Below are positions 17,303-25,676 of a DNA stretch of 64,000 nucleotides, piece by piece. Each line of letters starts with the position of its first letter. The stretch's first letter is position 1. The notes beneath the pieces were generated by a model, which saw only the letters and a program-made list of their open reading frames with translations, was not told the origin of the DNA and made no database searches. The stretch is from the NCBI RefSeq assembly GCF_040214835.1, contig NZ_CP157874.1, positions 872,001 through 936,000 on the forward strand, written 5' to 3'. The position numbers and the translations under genes were made by a program. This stretch comes from Pseudomonas asiatica. Its GTDB lineage: Bacteria > Pseudomonadota > Gammaproteobacteria > Pseudomonadales > Pseudomonadaceae.

Positions 17303-18910
17303 ATGCTGCAGTACGGGCAAAAGAGCTTTCTGATCGTCGACGACTTTACCGACTTTCGCACGTCGACCCGTTCCATGCTGCGCGAGCTGGGCGTACGTGA
17401 CGTGGACACCGCCGACAGCGGCGAGCAGGCGCTGCGCATGTGCGCGCAAAAGCGCTATGACGTCATCCTGCAGGACTTCCACCTGGGCGACGGCAAGAAG
17501 AACGGCCAGCAGGTGCTCGAAGACCTGATCCTCGACAAGCACATCAGCCATGAGTGCATATTCATCATGGTCACGGCCGAGAGCAGCCAGGCCATTGTCC
17601 TCAGCGCCATCGAGCACGAGCCTGATGCCTACCTGACCAAGCCGTTCAACCGGGTTGGCCTGGCCCAGCGCGTGGAGAAGCTGTACCAGCGCAAGACCTT
17701 GCTCAAGCCGATCCTGCAGGCCCTGGACCGCAATCGCCCGGCCGAAGTGCTGGCGGCCTGCGCCGAGCTGTGCAAGCGCGACCCACGCCTGGCCCCGCTG
17801 TGCCTGCGCTATCGGGCCGATGCCTTGCGCAACCTCAACCGTTTCGAGGAGCTGGAAAAGTTCCTCAAGGCCATCCTGGCCAGCCGCCCGCAGCCGTGGG
17901 TGTACTCGGCGCTGGGCAGCCTGATGCACAAGCGCGGCCAGAATGCCCAGGCCCAGGGCGTGTACGAGCAGGCGCTCAAGGCCTTCCCGATCATGCCAGG
18001 CCTGTACGATGGCATGGCCGAGGTGCTGGTGGCCCAAGGCGAAACCAGGCGTGCGCAGAACATGCTTGAAGAAGCCGTGCGCCTGTCGCCGCTGTCGGTG
18101 CGCCGGCAGTCGACGCTGGGCAAGCTGGCGTTGGAAAACGAAGACTTCGAGAGTGCTTCGAAAGCGTTCCGCCATGCGGTGAACCAGGGCCAGAGCTCAC
18201 GCTACAAGGACCCCGAGAACAACCTGGGGCTGGTGCAGGCGCTGATGAGCAGGAATGCCGGCTTTGGCCTGGATGCGCGCACCCGGGTCGAGATCAACAG
18301 CACGCTCAGCGAAGTAGCCAAGGAAAACCCCGAGGACCAGGGCCTGCAGGTGCGTGCCCGCATGATGAAGGCCGCCAGCCTGCAGCAGGCCGGCGACCCT
18401 GAAACGGCTGCCAAGCTGACCGAACAGGCGATCCAGCGCCTGGACAAGATGAACCAGTTCTTTTCGGTCGATTCGGCCCTGACCGTTGCCGCGCAGTTGC
18501 AGGCCATGGGGCAGGAAGCCGCCGCCATCGGCGTGCTGAGGAGCTGTGTGGAAAGTTATGGCGACGACCCCAAGGTCATGGAGAGGGTCGGCAAGCTGAC
18601 GGACGACCCCAGCGTGCTCAACGCCATTACCGAAGCGGTCACCCTCAATCGCCAGGGTGTGCGCAGTTACCAGGGTGGGCAGCTCGGCGAGGCGTTGCAG
18701 CTGTTCCGCAAGGCGCTGGGTTTGCAGCCGAAGAACATCAGCATCGCCCTCAACACTGCCCAGGCGCTGCTGCGCATCGGCGGAGACAGCCCTCAGCCCG
18801 CGATCATGCAGGAGTGCCGCGACGCCCTGACCAGCGTGGCCGGCATCCCCGCCAGCGACAACCGCTACGACCGCTACCGCAAACTGCACATCCGAGTGTT
18901 CGGCGCATGA
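17303..18910 (+). CDS. Response regulator with C-terminal TPR domain
   Basis: The 535-residue protein starts with a CheY-like receiver domain (IVDD acidic pair at residues 13-14, phospho-acceptor Asp58 in ILQDFHLG, Thr in MVTAES, Lys in LTKPF). The rest is a run of tetratricopeptide-like helical repeats (for example LGSLMHKRGQNAQAQGVYEQ). No DNA-binding or enzymatic output domain is visible, so output is probably by protein contact. The start at 17303 is ATG with a weak ribosome site, and GTG 17297 is an alternative. It overlaps the following kinase gene by 4 bp, so the pair is a two-component unit. Confidence 0.87.
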   Translation: MLQYGQKSFLIVDDFTDFRTSTRSMLRELGVRDVDTADSGEQALRMCAQKRYDVILQDFHLGDGKKNGQQVLEDLILDKHISHECIFIMVTAESSQAIVLSAIEHEPDAYLTKPFNRVGLAQRVEKLYQRKTLLKPILQALDRNRPAEVLAACAELCKRDPRLAPLCLRYRADALRNLNRFEELEKFLKAILASRPQPWVYSALGSLMHKRGQNAQAQGVYEQALKAFPIMPGLYDGMAEVLVAQGETRRAQNMLEEAVRLSPLSVRRQSTLGKLALENEDFESASKAFRHAVNQGQSSRYKDPENNLGLVQALMSRNAGFGLDARTRVEINSTLSEVAKENPEDQGLQVRARMMKAASLQQAGDPETAAKLTEQAIQRLDKMNQFFSVDSALTVAAQLQAMGQEAAAIGVLRSCVESYGDDPKVMERVGKLTDDPSVLNAITEAVTLNRQGVRSYQGGQLGEALQLFRKALGLQPKNISIALNTAQALLRIGGDSPQPAIMQECRDALTSVAGIPASDNRYDRYRKLHIRVFGA

Positions 18911-19599
18911 ATCAAGACAACCAGGGGCTGGATTTTTCCACGGTGATCGCCTCCACCGTGCACGACCTGAAGAATTCCCTGTCGGCGCTGATCCAGTCCC
19001 ACAACCAGTGGATGCAGCGCTTGCCCGAGGAACTGCGCGGTGGTGCCGAGCAGGGGGTGATGGAGCATGAGTTTCGCCACCTCAATGGCATGCTGGTGCA
19101 GTTGCTGGGGTTGTACAAACTGGGCGTGAACCAGTTGCCGGTGTGCCCGGACTACCACGAACTGGACGACTTCATCGAAGCCCAGTTGGCCGCGCACGAG
19201 GAAGTGCTCAAGCACAAGGACATCCTTGCCACCTGGCGCATCGACACCGACAACCCGCTGGGCTTCTTCGACCGCGAGCTGGTGGCCTCGGTGATCGCCA
19301 ACGTGATCACCAACGCCACCCGCTTTGCCGCGCATGCCTTGTTGATCACCATCGAAGAGGCAGACAACCAGCTGGCCATCTGCGTCAACGATGACGGCCC
19401 GGGTTATCCACAGCGCATGCTCGAACGCCAGGAAGAATTCATCCAGGGTATCGACTCGACCAGTGGCAGTACCGGCCTGGGCCTGTATTTTGCGGCGCGG
19501 ATCGCGGCACTGCATGAAAGCGGCGGGGTGCGCGGGCGGATCGAGATCTCCAATGGCGGGGCGCTTGGGGGTGGGTTGTTCAGGTTGTTCTTGCCTTGA
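18907..19599 (+). CDS. Small soluble sensor histidine kinase
   Basis: The 230-residue kinase has only a dimerisation/phosphoacceptor helix (H19 in STVHDLKNSLSAL) and an HATPase_c domain (N-box NVITNATRF, G1 DDGPGYP, G2 TGLGLYFA). It lacks a signal peptide, membrane helices and any recognisable sensor domain, so its input must come from a partner protein or ligand in the cytoplasm. ATGA overlap with the TPR response regulator shows translational coupling. It could also act in reverse, as a phosphatase on the partner receiver. Confidence 0.85.
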   Translation: MNQDNQGLDFSTVIASTVHDLKNSLSALIQSHNQWMQRLPEELRGGAEQGVMEHEFRHLNGMLVQLLGLYKLGVNQLPVCPDYHELDDFIEAQLAAHEEVLKHKDILATWRIDTDNPLGFFDRELVASVIANVITNATRFAAHALLITIEEADNQLAICVNDDGPGYPQRMLERQEEFIQGIDSTSGSTGLGLYFAARIAALHESGGVRGRIEISNGGALGGGLFRLFLP

Positions 19600-19715
19600 A
19601 ACTGACAACGATTGCGTTTCAAATTTTTGCATGTGGAAAGTAGGTTCCCAAGTTGATGTAGGGCATTTCCTTCTTGAGGTTGCAGGGCTTTTGTCCATAC
19701 CGGGCAAATGACAGT

Positions 19716-19777
19716 GTAGATACGACGTCTCTACATTTCGCTTGCAATCATTTGGAGGGTTTCTACTATGTATCTAC
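19716..19777 (+). promoter_or_regulatory. Candidate autoregulatory operator of mazEF
   Basis: GTAGATAC at 19716-19723 and its exact reverse complement GTATCTAC at 19770-19777 flank a leader that also contains TCTAC at 19730-19734 and TTCTAC near 19761. Antitoxins of this class bind such palindromes to repress their own operon. The assignment is from symmetry only. Confidence 0.4.
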
Positions 19778-19791
19778 CTTGGGAGATACTC

Positions 19792-20046
19792 ATGCAGATC
19801 AAGATTCAACAGTGGGGTAACAGCGCCGCGATTCGCTTGCCGGCTGCAGTGCTCAAACAGATGCGTCTCGGTGTCGGCTCTACCTTGAGCCTGGACACCG
19901 CGGGTGAGACCATGGTGCTCAAACCCGTCAGGTCGAAACCCAAATACACCCTTGAAGAGCTGATGGCCCAGTGCGATCTGGATGCACCGGAGCCAGAGGA
20001 CATGGCCGACTGGAACGCGATGCCACCAGTAGGGCGTGAAGTGTGA
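19792..20046 (+). CDS. mazE: MazE-type antitoxin
   Basis: An antitoxin of 84 residues. The N-terminal SpoVT/AbrB-like DNA-binding swapped-hairpin domain is plain (MQIKIQQWGNSAAIRLPAAV) and the C terminus is the acidic, flexible toxin-binding tail (YTLEELMAQCDLDAPEPEDM). I chose ATG 19792 (GGGAGA before it), which gives the usual MazE start; ATG 19768 has an even better GGAGGG site and would add 8 residues. It overlaps mazF by 4 bp. The pair is probably self-regulated through the upstream palindrome. Confidence 0.88.
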   Translation: MQIKIQQWGNSAAIRLPAAVLKQMRLGVGSTLSLDTAGETMVLKPVRSKPKYTLEELMAQCDLDAPEPEDMADWNAMPPVGREV

Positions 20047-20390
20047 AACGGGTGAAGTTCGCCAGGGGCGATATCGTTCGCGTCAATCTCGATCCGACTG
20101 TTGGACGGGAGCAGCAGGGGGCCGGGCGACCTGCGCTGGTGCTCACTCCAGCTGCGTTCAATGCGTCAGGCCTGGCTGTGGTAGTGCCGATCACTCAAGG
20201 TGGCGATTTTGCCAGGCATGCGGGTTTCGCCGTCACGCTCAGCGGTGCGGGTACGCAGACTCAGGGCGTGATGCTCTGCAATCAGGTGCGCACAGTCGAC
20301 CTTGAAGCCAGATTTGCCAAACGCATAGAGTCGGTACCCGAGGTCGTCATCCTTGATGCACTGGCTCGCGTACAGACCCTCTTCGATTAA
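20043..20390 (+). CDS. mazF: MazF-type endoribonuclease toxin
   Basis: The 115-residue toxin matches the PemK/MazF family: FARGDIVRVNLDPTVGREQQG near the N terminus, then GRPALVLTPAAFN, then a conserved QVRTVD block. MazF cleaves single-stranded mRNA at short sequences. From memory the P. putida protein was reported to be UAC-specific. The GTG start overlaps the mazE stop by 4 bp (GTGA), typical of a translationally coupled toxin-antitoxin unit. The MBL gene follows after 18 nt. Confidence 0.9.
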   Translation: MKRVKFARGDIVRVNLDPTVGREQQGAGRPALVLTPAAFNASGLAVVVPITQGGDFARHAGFAVTLSGAGTQTQGVMLCNQVRTVDLEARFAKRIESVPEVVILDALARVQTLFD

Positions 20391-20408
20391 CCGGTTCCCG
20401 TATTCCCT

Positions 20409-21053
20409 ATGCAGAATCCATCGTCAGCGCTCATCCGCGAAACCTTCCCCGTAGGCCCCCTGCAATGCAACTGCACCCTGATCGGCGACCCGCTTACCAA
20501 AAAGGCCATCGTCGTCGACCCGGGCGGTGACCCGGACAAGATCCTTGCCCGCCTGCAGGCCCACGGGCTGACGCTGGTGAGCATCATCCACACTCACGCT
20601 CACTTCGATCACTTCCTTGCCTCGGGCAAGCTCAAGGAACTGACCGGCGCAACGCTGCACCTGCACAAGGACGACCAGGCGCTGTGGGACAACCTGGAAA
20701 TGCAGTGCCAGATGTTCGGCGTGCCCTACACCCCGGTACCTGCGCCAGACCGCTGGCTGGGGGATGACGAGGAGCTGGCCTGCGGTTGTGGCGTGGCCCT
20801 GCATACGCCAGGCCACACGCCGGGCTCGATGAGCTTCTGGTTTGCCGACGCCAAGCTGCTGATCGCCGGCGATACCCTGTTCCGCCGTGGCATTGGCCGT
20901 ACCGATTTGTGGGGTGGCGACCAGCGGGCCATCGTCCGTTCGATCAAGGAGCGGCTGTACCGGCTGGACGAGGAGGCCGTCGTGGTGACCGGCCACGGGC
21001 CTGATACCCGCCTGGGCGACGAAATGCGCGAAAACCCCTTCGTGCGTGCCTGA
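20409..21053 (+). CDS. MBL-fold metallohydrolase (glyoxalase II-like)
   Basis: A 214-residue metallo-beta-lactamase-fold hydrolase. The metal-binding block HTHAHFDH lies near residues 61-68, followed by the downstream His in HTPGHTPGSMSF and the Asp in AGDTLFRRGIGRTD. Such small proteins resemble glyoxalase II or YcbL-type thioester hydrolases, though the specific substrate is not predictable. It is separated from mazF by 18 nt and could be in the same transcript. Confidence 0.86.
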   Translation: MQNPSSALIRETFPVGPLQCNCTLIGDPLTKKAIVVDPGGDPDKILARLQAHGLTLVSIIHTHAHFDHFLASGKLKELTGATLHLHKDDQALWDNLEMQCQMFGVPYTPVPAPDRWLGDDEELACGCGVALHTPGHTPGSMSFWFADAKLLIAGDTLFRRGIGRTDLWGGDQRAIVRSIKERLYRLDEEAVVVTGHGPDTRLGDEMRENPFVRA

Positions 21054-21161
21054 TGGCACATGAAGGCACTTTCATGGAATTTTTCGTTGCCGTTGCAATC
21101 CAAGGCTGGCATAGATCCCTTTATGATCTGCCGCATTCATGAATTCAGTAGGAGCTTGTCC

Positions 21162-21881
21162 ATGTTCACCATGCGTCGTCTGATTATCGTCGCAACCGCC
21201 GCTGCCCTGATGACCGGCTGTGCCGGGCAGAACCCTTATGACAGCCAAGGGCAGGCGCAGGGCTCCACAGGGATGAGCAAGACCGCCAAGTACGGCGGCC
21301 TGGGCGCGCTGGCCGGTGCTATCGCCGGTGCCGCCATCGACCACAACAACCGTGGCAAGGGTGCACTGATCGGTGCCGCCGCCGTAGGTGCCGCCGCAGC
21401 CGGTTATGGCTACTACGCCGACAAGCAGGAAGCCGAGCTGCGCGCGCAGATGGCCAACACCGGCGTGGAAGTGCAGCGCCAGGGTGACCAGATCAAGCTG
21501 ATCATGCCGGGCAATATCACCTTCGCCACCGACTCGGCCAACATCGCGCCAAGCTTCTACTCGCCGCTGAACAACCTGGCCGGCTCGTTCAAGCAGTTCA
21601 ACCAGAACACCATCGAAGTGGTCGGTTTCACCGACAGCACTGGCAGCCGCCAGCACAACATGGACCTGTCCCAGCGCCGTGCGCAGGCGGTCAGCACCTA
21701 CCTGACCTCGCAGGGTGTGGATGCCTCGCGTATCACCGTACGTGGCATGGGCCCGGACCAGCCGATCGCCAGCAACGCCGACGCCAATGGCCGCGCGCAG
21801 AACCGCCGGGTGGAAGTGAACCTGAAGCCGATTCCGGGTCAGCAGTATGACCAGCAAGGTCAGGTTCAGCAGTATCCCTGA
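21162..21881 (+). CDS. OmpA-family lipoprotein with glycine-zipper domain
   Basis: The 239-residue product is a lipoprotein (lipobox MTGC, Cys20) with a glycine zipper (GGLGALAGAIAGAAI then GALIGAAAVGAAAAGYGYY) and a C-terminal OmpA peptidoglycan-binding domain (DSANIAPSFYSPLNNLA, TDSTGSRQHN, NGRAQNRRVEV). This layout is like YiaD/OmpA-like lipoproteins that link outer membrane and peptidoglycan. I chose ATG 21162, with TAGGAG upstream; the open frame extends 34 codons further up without a ribosome site. It is the last gene of its rightward run, facing the pta gene across a REP pair. Confidence 0.9.
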   Translation: MFTMRRLIIVATAAALMTGCAGQNPYDSQGQAQGSTGMSKTAKYGGLGALAGAIAGAAIDHNNRGKGALIGAAAVGAAAAGYGYYADKQEAELRAQMANTGVEVQRQGDQIKLIMPGNITFATDSANIAPSFYSPLNNLAGSFKQFNQNTIEVVGFTDSTGSRQHNMDLSQRRAQAVSTYLTSQGVDASRITVRGMGPDQPIASNADANGRAQNRRVEVNLKPIPGQQYDQQGQVQQYP

Positions 21882-21894
21882 TCGATCAGAGTGA

Positions 21895-22003
21895 CCCTGT
21901 GGGAGCGGGTTCACCCGCGAACACCGGCGTAGCCGGTGCCAAACACCGCGTCGCATTCTTCGCGGGTGAACCCGCTCCCACAGGGGCTGCAAAGCAGCCC
22001 CAG
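21895..22003. repeat. REP pair, TTCACCC type with inner CACCGGC hairpin
   Basis: Two REP units with the GGGTTCACCC loop point toward each other. Between them is an extra small hairpin, ACACCGGCGTAGCCGGTG. It sits between convergent OmpA-like and pta genes. Confidence 0.9.
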
Positions 22004-22006
22004 CTT

Positions 22007-24094
22007 TTAGCCTGCCACGCTGGCCTGAATCGCCGTCAGGGCAATGGTATGCACGATATCGTCAACCTGAGCCCCGCGCGGCAAGTCGTTCACCGGCTTG
22101 CGCAACCCTTGCAGCATCGGCCCCAGGCTGACCCCGTCGGTGCTGCGTTGCACCGCCTTGTGGGTCGTGTTGCCGGTATTCAGGTCAGGGAACACGAATA
22201 CCGTCGCCCGCCCGGCTACCGGGCTGCCCGGCGCCAGCTCCCGTGCAATCGCCGGGTTGGCCGCCGCGTCATACTGCAACGGCCCGTCGATCAGCAGCTC
22301 CTGCGCCGCGCCCTGTGCCAGGCGGGTCGCTTCGCGCACTTTCTCGACTTCCTCGTCGCTGGCCGAATCGCTTGAATAACTGATCATCGCCACCCGCGGC
22401 GCGATGCCGAAGGCCTGCGCCGATTCGGCACTCTGCCGGGCGATCTCGGCCAGTTCGACAGCACTCGGGTGCGGGTTCATCACGCAGTCGCCGTACACCA
22501 GCACCTGCTCGGGGAACAGCATGAAGAACACCGACGACACCAGGCTCGAACCCGGCGCGGTCTTGATCAGCTGCAGGGCCGGGCGGATGGTGTTGGCGGT
22601 GGAGTGCACCAGGCCCGAGACCAGGCCGTCCACTTCGTCCAGGGCCAGCATCATGGTACCGATCACCACCGGGTCTTCCAGTTGCTGCTCGGCCATTGGG
22701 GCATTGAGGTTCTTGCTCTTGCGCAGCTCGACCATCGGTTCCACATAGCGCCCGCGAATCACCTCGGGGTCCAGGATTTCCAGGCCCGGCGGCAAGGTAA
22801 TGCCCTGGGCGCGCGCCACGGCATCGACATCCTCGGGCTTGGCCAGCAGCACGCAGCGGGCAATGCCGCGGGCCTGGCAGATGGCCGCTGCCTGCACCAG
22901 CAGCGGCTCGGCGCCTTCCGGCAGGACGATGCGCTTGTTGGCCTGCTGCGCCCGCTGGATCAGCTGGTAGCGGAACACTGCAGGCGACAGGCGCAGTTCG
23001 CGCGGGGTGCCGCAACGCTGGTGCAACCAGGCGGCGTCGAGGTGGCTGGCGACGAAGTCGGTGATGAATTCGGCGCGCTCGCGGTCGTCCACCGGGATTT
23101 CGCGGTTCAGCGAGTTGAGCTGGTTGGCGGTATCGTACGAGCCGGTACTGACCGACAGGATCGGCAGGCCGGCCTGCAGGGCGCCGCGGCACAAGCCCAG
23201 GATGCGTGGGTCTGGCTTGCCGTCACTGGTCAGCAGCAGGCCGGCCAGCGGTACGCCGTTGATCGCTGCCAGGCTGACGGCGAGGATGATGTCGTCGCGG
23301 TCACCCGGGGTCACCACCAGGGTACCCGAGGTAAGCAGCGGCACCGTGTTGGCCACGGTACGCGCGCAGATGATGATCTTGCTCATGCGCCGCTGCTCGT
23401 AGTCACCGGCATTGAGCACCTGGGCACCGAGCAGGTCGGCCACGTCACGGGTGCGCGGGGCGTTCAGTTCGGGCTGGTAGGGGATGCAGCCCAGCAGGCG
23501 GAAGTCGTTGCCGCGCAGCAGCGGCGAGTGTTCGCGCAGGCGGGTGGAAAAGTCCGCCATGCTTTCGTCGGTGCGCACCTTGTTGAGGATTACCCCGAGC
23601 ACCTTCGGGTCGCGCGGGCCGCCGAACAGCTGGGCCTGTAGTTCGACCCGGCCGGACAACTCGCTGAGCACTTCGTTTTCCGGTGCAGATACCAGTATCA
23701 CCTCGGCATCCAGACTCTTGGCCAGGTGCAGGTTGACCCGCGCCGCATAGCTGGCGTGGCGTGTGGGCACCATGCCCTCGACCACCACCACGTCGTTGCC
23801 GATGCAGGCTTGCTGGTACAGGCGGATGATTTCTTCGAGCAACTCGTCCAGCTGGCCATCGCCGAGCATGCGCTCGACATGGGCCAGGCTCAGCGGTACC
23901 GGGGGCTTGATGCCGTGGGTGCGGGCAACCAGCTCGGTGGAGCGTTCGGGGCCGGTGTCACCCGGGTGGGGCTGGGCGATCGGCTTGAAGAAGCCGACCT
24001 TCAGCCCGGCGCGCTCCAGGGTGCGCACCAGGCCCAGGCTGATGGAGGTCAGGCCGACACCGAAATCGGTCGGCGCAATGAAAAATGTCTGCAT
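22007..24094 (-). CDS. pta: Phosphate acetyltransferase
   Basis: The 695-residue long-form Pta converts acetyl-CoA and phosphate to acetyl phosphate and CoA. It has an N-terminal P-loop, BioD-like domain (MQTFFIAPTDFGVGLTSISL), a middle DRTGG-type region and a C-terminal catalytic domain (VLPEGAEP near 380, VSGLVHSTANTIRPAL near 500, SVFFMLFPEQVLVYGDC near 530). I placed the start at 24094 with GAGAAG upstream. No acetate kinase gene is adjacent; in P. aeruginosa, as I recall, ackA neighbours pta. The small DUF3565 gene starts the run 31 nt upstream. Confidence 0.9.
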   Translation of the reverse strand: MQTFFIAPTDFGVGLTSISLGLVRTLERAGLKVGFFKPIAQPHPGDTGPERSTELVARTHGIKPPVPLSLAHVERMLGDGQLDELLEEIIRLYQQACIGNDVVVVEGMVPTRHASYAARVNLHLAKSLDAEVILVSAPENEVLSELSGRVELQAQLFGGPRDPKVLGVILNKVRTDESMADFSTRLREHSPLLRGNDFRLLGCIPYQPELNAPRTRDVADLLGAQVLNAGDYEQRRMSKIIICARTVANTVPLLTSGTLVVTPGDRDDIILAVSLAAINGVPLAGLLLTSDGKPDPRILGLCRGALQAGLPILSVSTGSYDTANQLNSLNREIPVDDRERAEFITDFVASHLDAAWLHQRCGTPRELRLSPAVFRYQLIQRAQQANKRIVLPEGAEPLLVQAAAICQARGIARCVLLAKPEDVDAVARAQGITLPPGLEILDPEVIRGRYVEPMVELRKSKNLNAPMAEQQLEDPVVIGTMMLALDEVDGLVSGLVHSTANTIRPALQLIKTAPGSSLVSSVFFMLFPEQVLVYGDCVMNPHPSAVELAEIARQSAESAQAFGIAPRVAMISYSSDSASDEEVEKVREATRLAQGAAQELLIDGPLQYDAAANPAIARELAPGSPVAGRATVFVFPDLNTGNTTHKAVQRSTDGVSLGPMLQGLRKPVNDLPRGAQVDDIVHTIALTAIQASVAG

Positions 24095-24125
24095 GCGTGC
24101 TTCTCGAAATAAGCGGTGCAAGAAA

Positions 24126-24428
24126 TTAACGGCCAAGGGTAGCGCTATCGGCCCCTTGTGCGCACCAGCCGCAAGCGAAAGGCTGGCCGATACGCTGCGC
24201 GCGCTGGGCCGGGTCGAGCACCCAGGGGCGTGCCTGCCACGGCGGCTGGTGGCGCAGGTGCTGGGTGTGGCCGCAGGACAGTTCGGCCACCCAGTGGCCC
24301 TCTTCGTCCTGGTGGAAGCCGGTGATCCGACTGATGGGCCGTTGCTCGTCCGCAGTGCGTTCGCAATCGGGCGATGGCTTGGTTACACTTGTCCGCTCTA
24401 CATACTTTTGCAAAAGGTCTTGCCCCAT
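24126..24428 (-). CDS. DUF3565 family protein
   Basis: A small protein of about 100 residues. The DUF3565 block is unmistakable: ISRITGFHQDEEGHWVAELSCGH followed by PFACGWC, with a possible Cys/His metal site (C-GH and CGWC). The start is uncertain. The ATG at 24428 would overlap the start codon of the oppositely transcribed slyD-like gene, so the two coding frames and their promoters interleave. It is followed by pta after 31 nt, suggesting co-transcription. Function unknown. Confidence 0.7.
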   Translation of the reverse strand: MGQDLLQKYVERTSVTKPSPDCERTADEQRPISRITGFHQDEEGHWVAELSCGHTQHLRHQPPWQARPWVLDPAQRAQRIGQPFACGWCAQGADSATLGR

Positions 24429-24912
24429 GCTGATCGCCGCCAACAAGGCTGTCTCCATCGACTATACCCTGACCAACGACGCCGGGGAGACCATCGACAG
24501 CTCCGCCGGCGGTGCGCCGCTGGTTTACCTGCACGGTGCCGGCAACATCATCCCGGGCCTGGAAAAAGCCCTGGAAGGCAAGCAGGCCGGTGACGAGCTG
24601 AACGTTTCCATCGAGCCGGAAGATGCCTACGGCGAATACCTGGCCGAGCTGGTCAGCACCCTGAACCGCAGCCTGTTCGAAGGTGTCGACGAGTTGGAAG
24701 TGGGCATGCAGTTCCACGCTTCGGCGCCGGATGGCCAGATGCAGATCGTCACCATCCGCGACATCGACGGCGACGACGTGACCGTCGACGGCAACCACCC
24801 GCTGGCCGGCCAGCGCCTGACCTTCCAGGTCAAGGTAGTCAACGTGCGTGATGCCAGCGACGAAGAAATCGCTCACCGCCACATCCACGGTGAAGGTGGC
24901 CATCACCACTGA
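24427..24912 (+). CDS. slyD: FKBP-type peptidyl-prolyl isomerase (SlyD-like)
   Basis: The 161-residue enzyme catalyses cis-trans isomerisation of proline bonds and has a chaperone insert. The N-terminal FKBP core (YTLTNDAGETIDSS, VYLHGAGNIIPGLEKALEG) is interrupted by the IF domain, and the C-terminal tail HGEGGHHH is a short version of the metal-binding His-rich tail of SlyD, which supplies nickel in E. coli. The start ATG 24427 lies in an unusual overlap with the DUF3565 start on the other strand. Confidence 0.9.
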   Translation: MLIAANKAVSIDYTLTNDAGETIDSSAGGAPLVYLHGAGNIIPGLEKALEGKQAGDELNVSIEPEDAYGEYLAELVSTLNRSLFEGVDELEVGMQFHASAPDGQMQIVTIRDIDGDDVTVDGNHPLAGQRLTFQVKVVNVRDASDEEIAHRHIHGEGGHHH

Positions 24913-24940
24913 TTTTCTGCGCTAAGCTCAGAAAGTCGCC

Positions 24941-25004
24941 AGGCGCTCGGGCAAGCCGATTTGCCTTCCTACGGGAGGTGGACGGTTTGGACGAGCGCCT
25001 TTTT
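24941..25004 (+). terminator. Branched terminator-like element between slyD and gpx
   Basis: An outer 9-bp stem AGGCGCTCG (24941-24949) / CGAGCGCCT (24992-25000) is followed by T's to 25004. Inside lie GGCAA (24950-24954) with TTGCC (24961-24965) around a 6-nt loop, and a second small hairpin around TTCCTACGGGA. A terminator normally has one tight stem, so this multi-branched form could also be a small RNA 3' end or a regulatory leader of gpx. Confidence 0.6.
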
Positions 25005-25056
25005 AGTGGGCGGAATTCACCTGCGCGGCAACCGGGAACCTGAGAGGGGATTCATC

Positions 25057-25539
25057 ATGAGTGCATTTCACGACCTGAAACTGGACGCGTTGAACGGCGG
25101 GGAGCTGCCCCTCGCACCGTTCAAGGGCCAAGTGGTGCTGGTGGTCAACGTTGCCTCCAAGTGTGGTCTCACGCCGCAATACAAGGCCCTGGAGAACCTC
25201 TACCAGGTTTACAAGGACAAGGGCTTCAACGTGCTTGGCCTGCCGTGCAACCAGTTTGCCGGCCAGGAGCCTGGCAGCGAAAAGGAAATCCAGGAGTTTT
25301 GCAGCCTCAACTATGGGGTGAGCTTCCCGCTGGGTGGCAAGCTGGAGGTCAACGGGCCGCAGCGCCACTCGCTGTACCGCCTGCTGGCGGGTGAGGGTGC
25401 GGAGTTCCCGGGGGACATTACCTGGAACTTCGAGAAGTTCCTGGTGGGCAAGGACGGGCGGGTACTGGCGCGTTTTTCGCCGCGCACGGCACCGGATGAT
25501 CCAGCGGTGGTACAGGCTATCGAGAAAGCCTTGGCCTGA
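25057..25539 (+). CDS. Glutathione peroxidase (BtuE-like)
   Basis: A 160-residue glutathione/thioredoxin peroxidase that reduces H2O2 and organic hydroperoxides. The active-site Cys is C36 in NVASKCGLTPQ; the partner Gln and Trp are in LPCNQFAGQEPG and WNFEKFLVG. Cys rather than selenocysteine is encoded. ATG 25057 has GAGAGGGGA upstream. It is preceded by the structured slyD-gpx element and followed by a REP pair. Confidence 0.92.
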   Translation: MSAFHDLKLDALNGGELPLAPFKGQVVLVVNVASKCGLTPQYKALENLYQVYKDKGFNVLGLPCNQFAGQEPGSEKEIQEFCSLNYGVSFPLGGKLEVNGPQRHSLYRLLAGEGAEFPGDITWNFEKFLVGKDGRVLARFSPRTAPDDPAVVQAIEKALA

Positions 25540-25558
25540 AGCGCCTGACGCGGTTTCT

Positions 25559-25676
25559 CTGTAGGAGCGGCCTTGTGTCGCGATCGGGCCGCATAGCGGC
25601 CCCCGGATATCAGCATTGTCGCAACTATCGAGGGGCTGCTCTGCAGCCCGATCGCGACACAAGGCCGCTCCTACAC
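25559..25676. repeat. REP pair that provides the stop codon of the glycosyltransferase
   Basis: Inverted REP units of the GGCC-TTGTGTCGC type with GGGCCGC outer hairpins lie between convergent gpx and glycosyltransferase genes. The TAG stop codon of the glycosyltransferase (25671-25673 on the minus strand) is inside the terminal CTCCTAC of the element. Confidence 0.88.
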
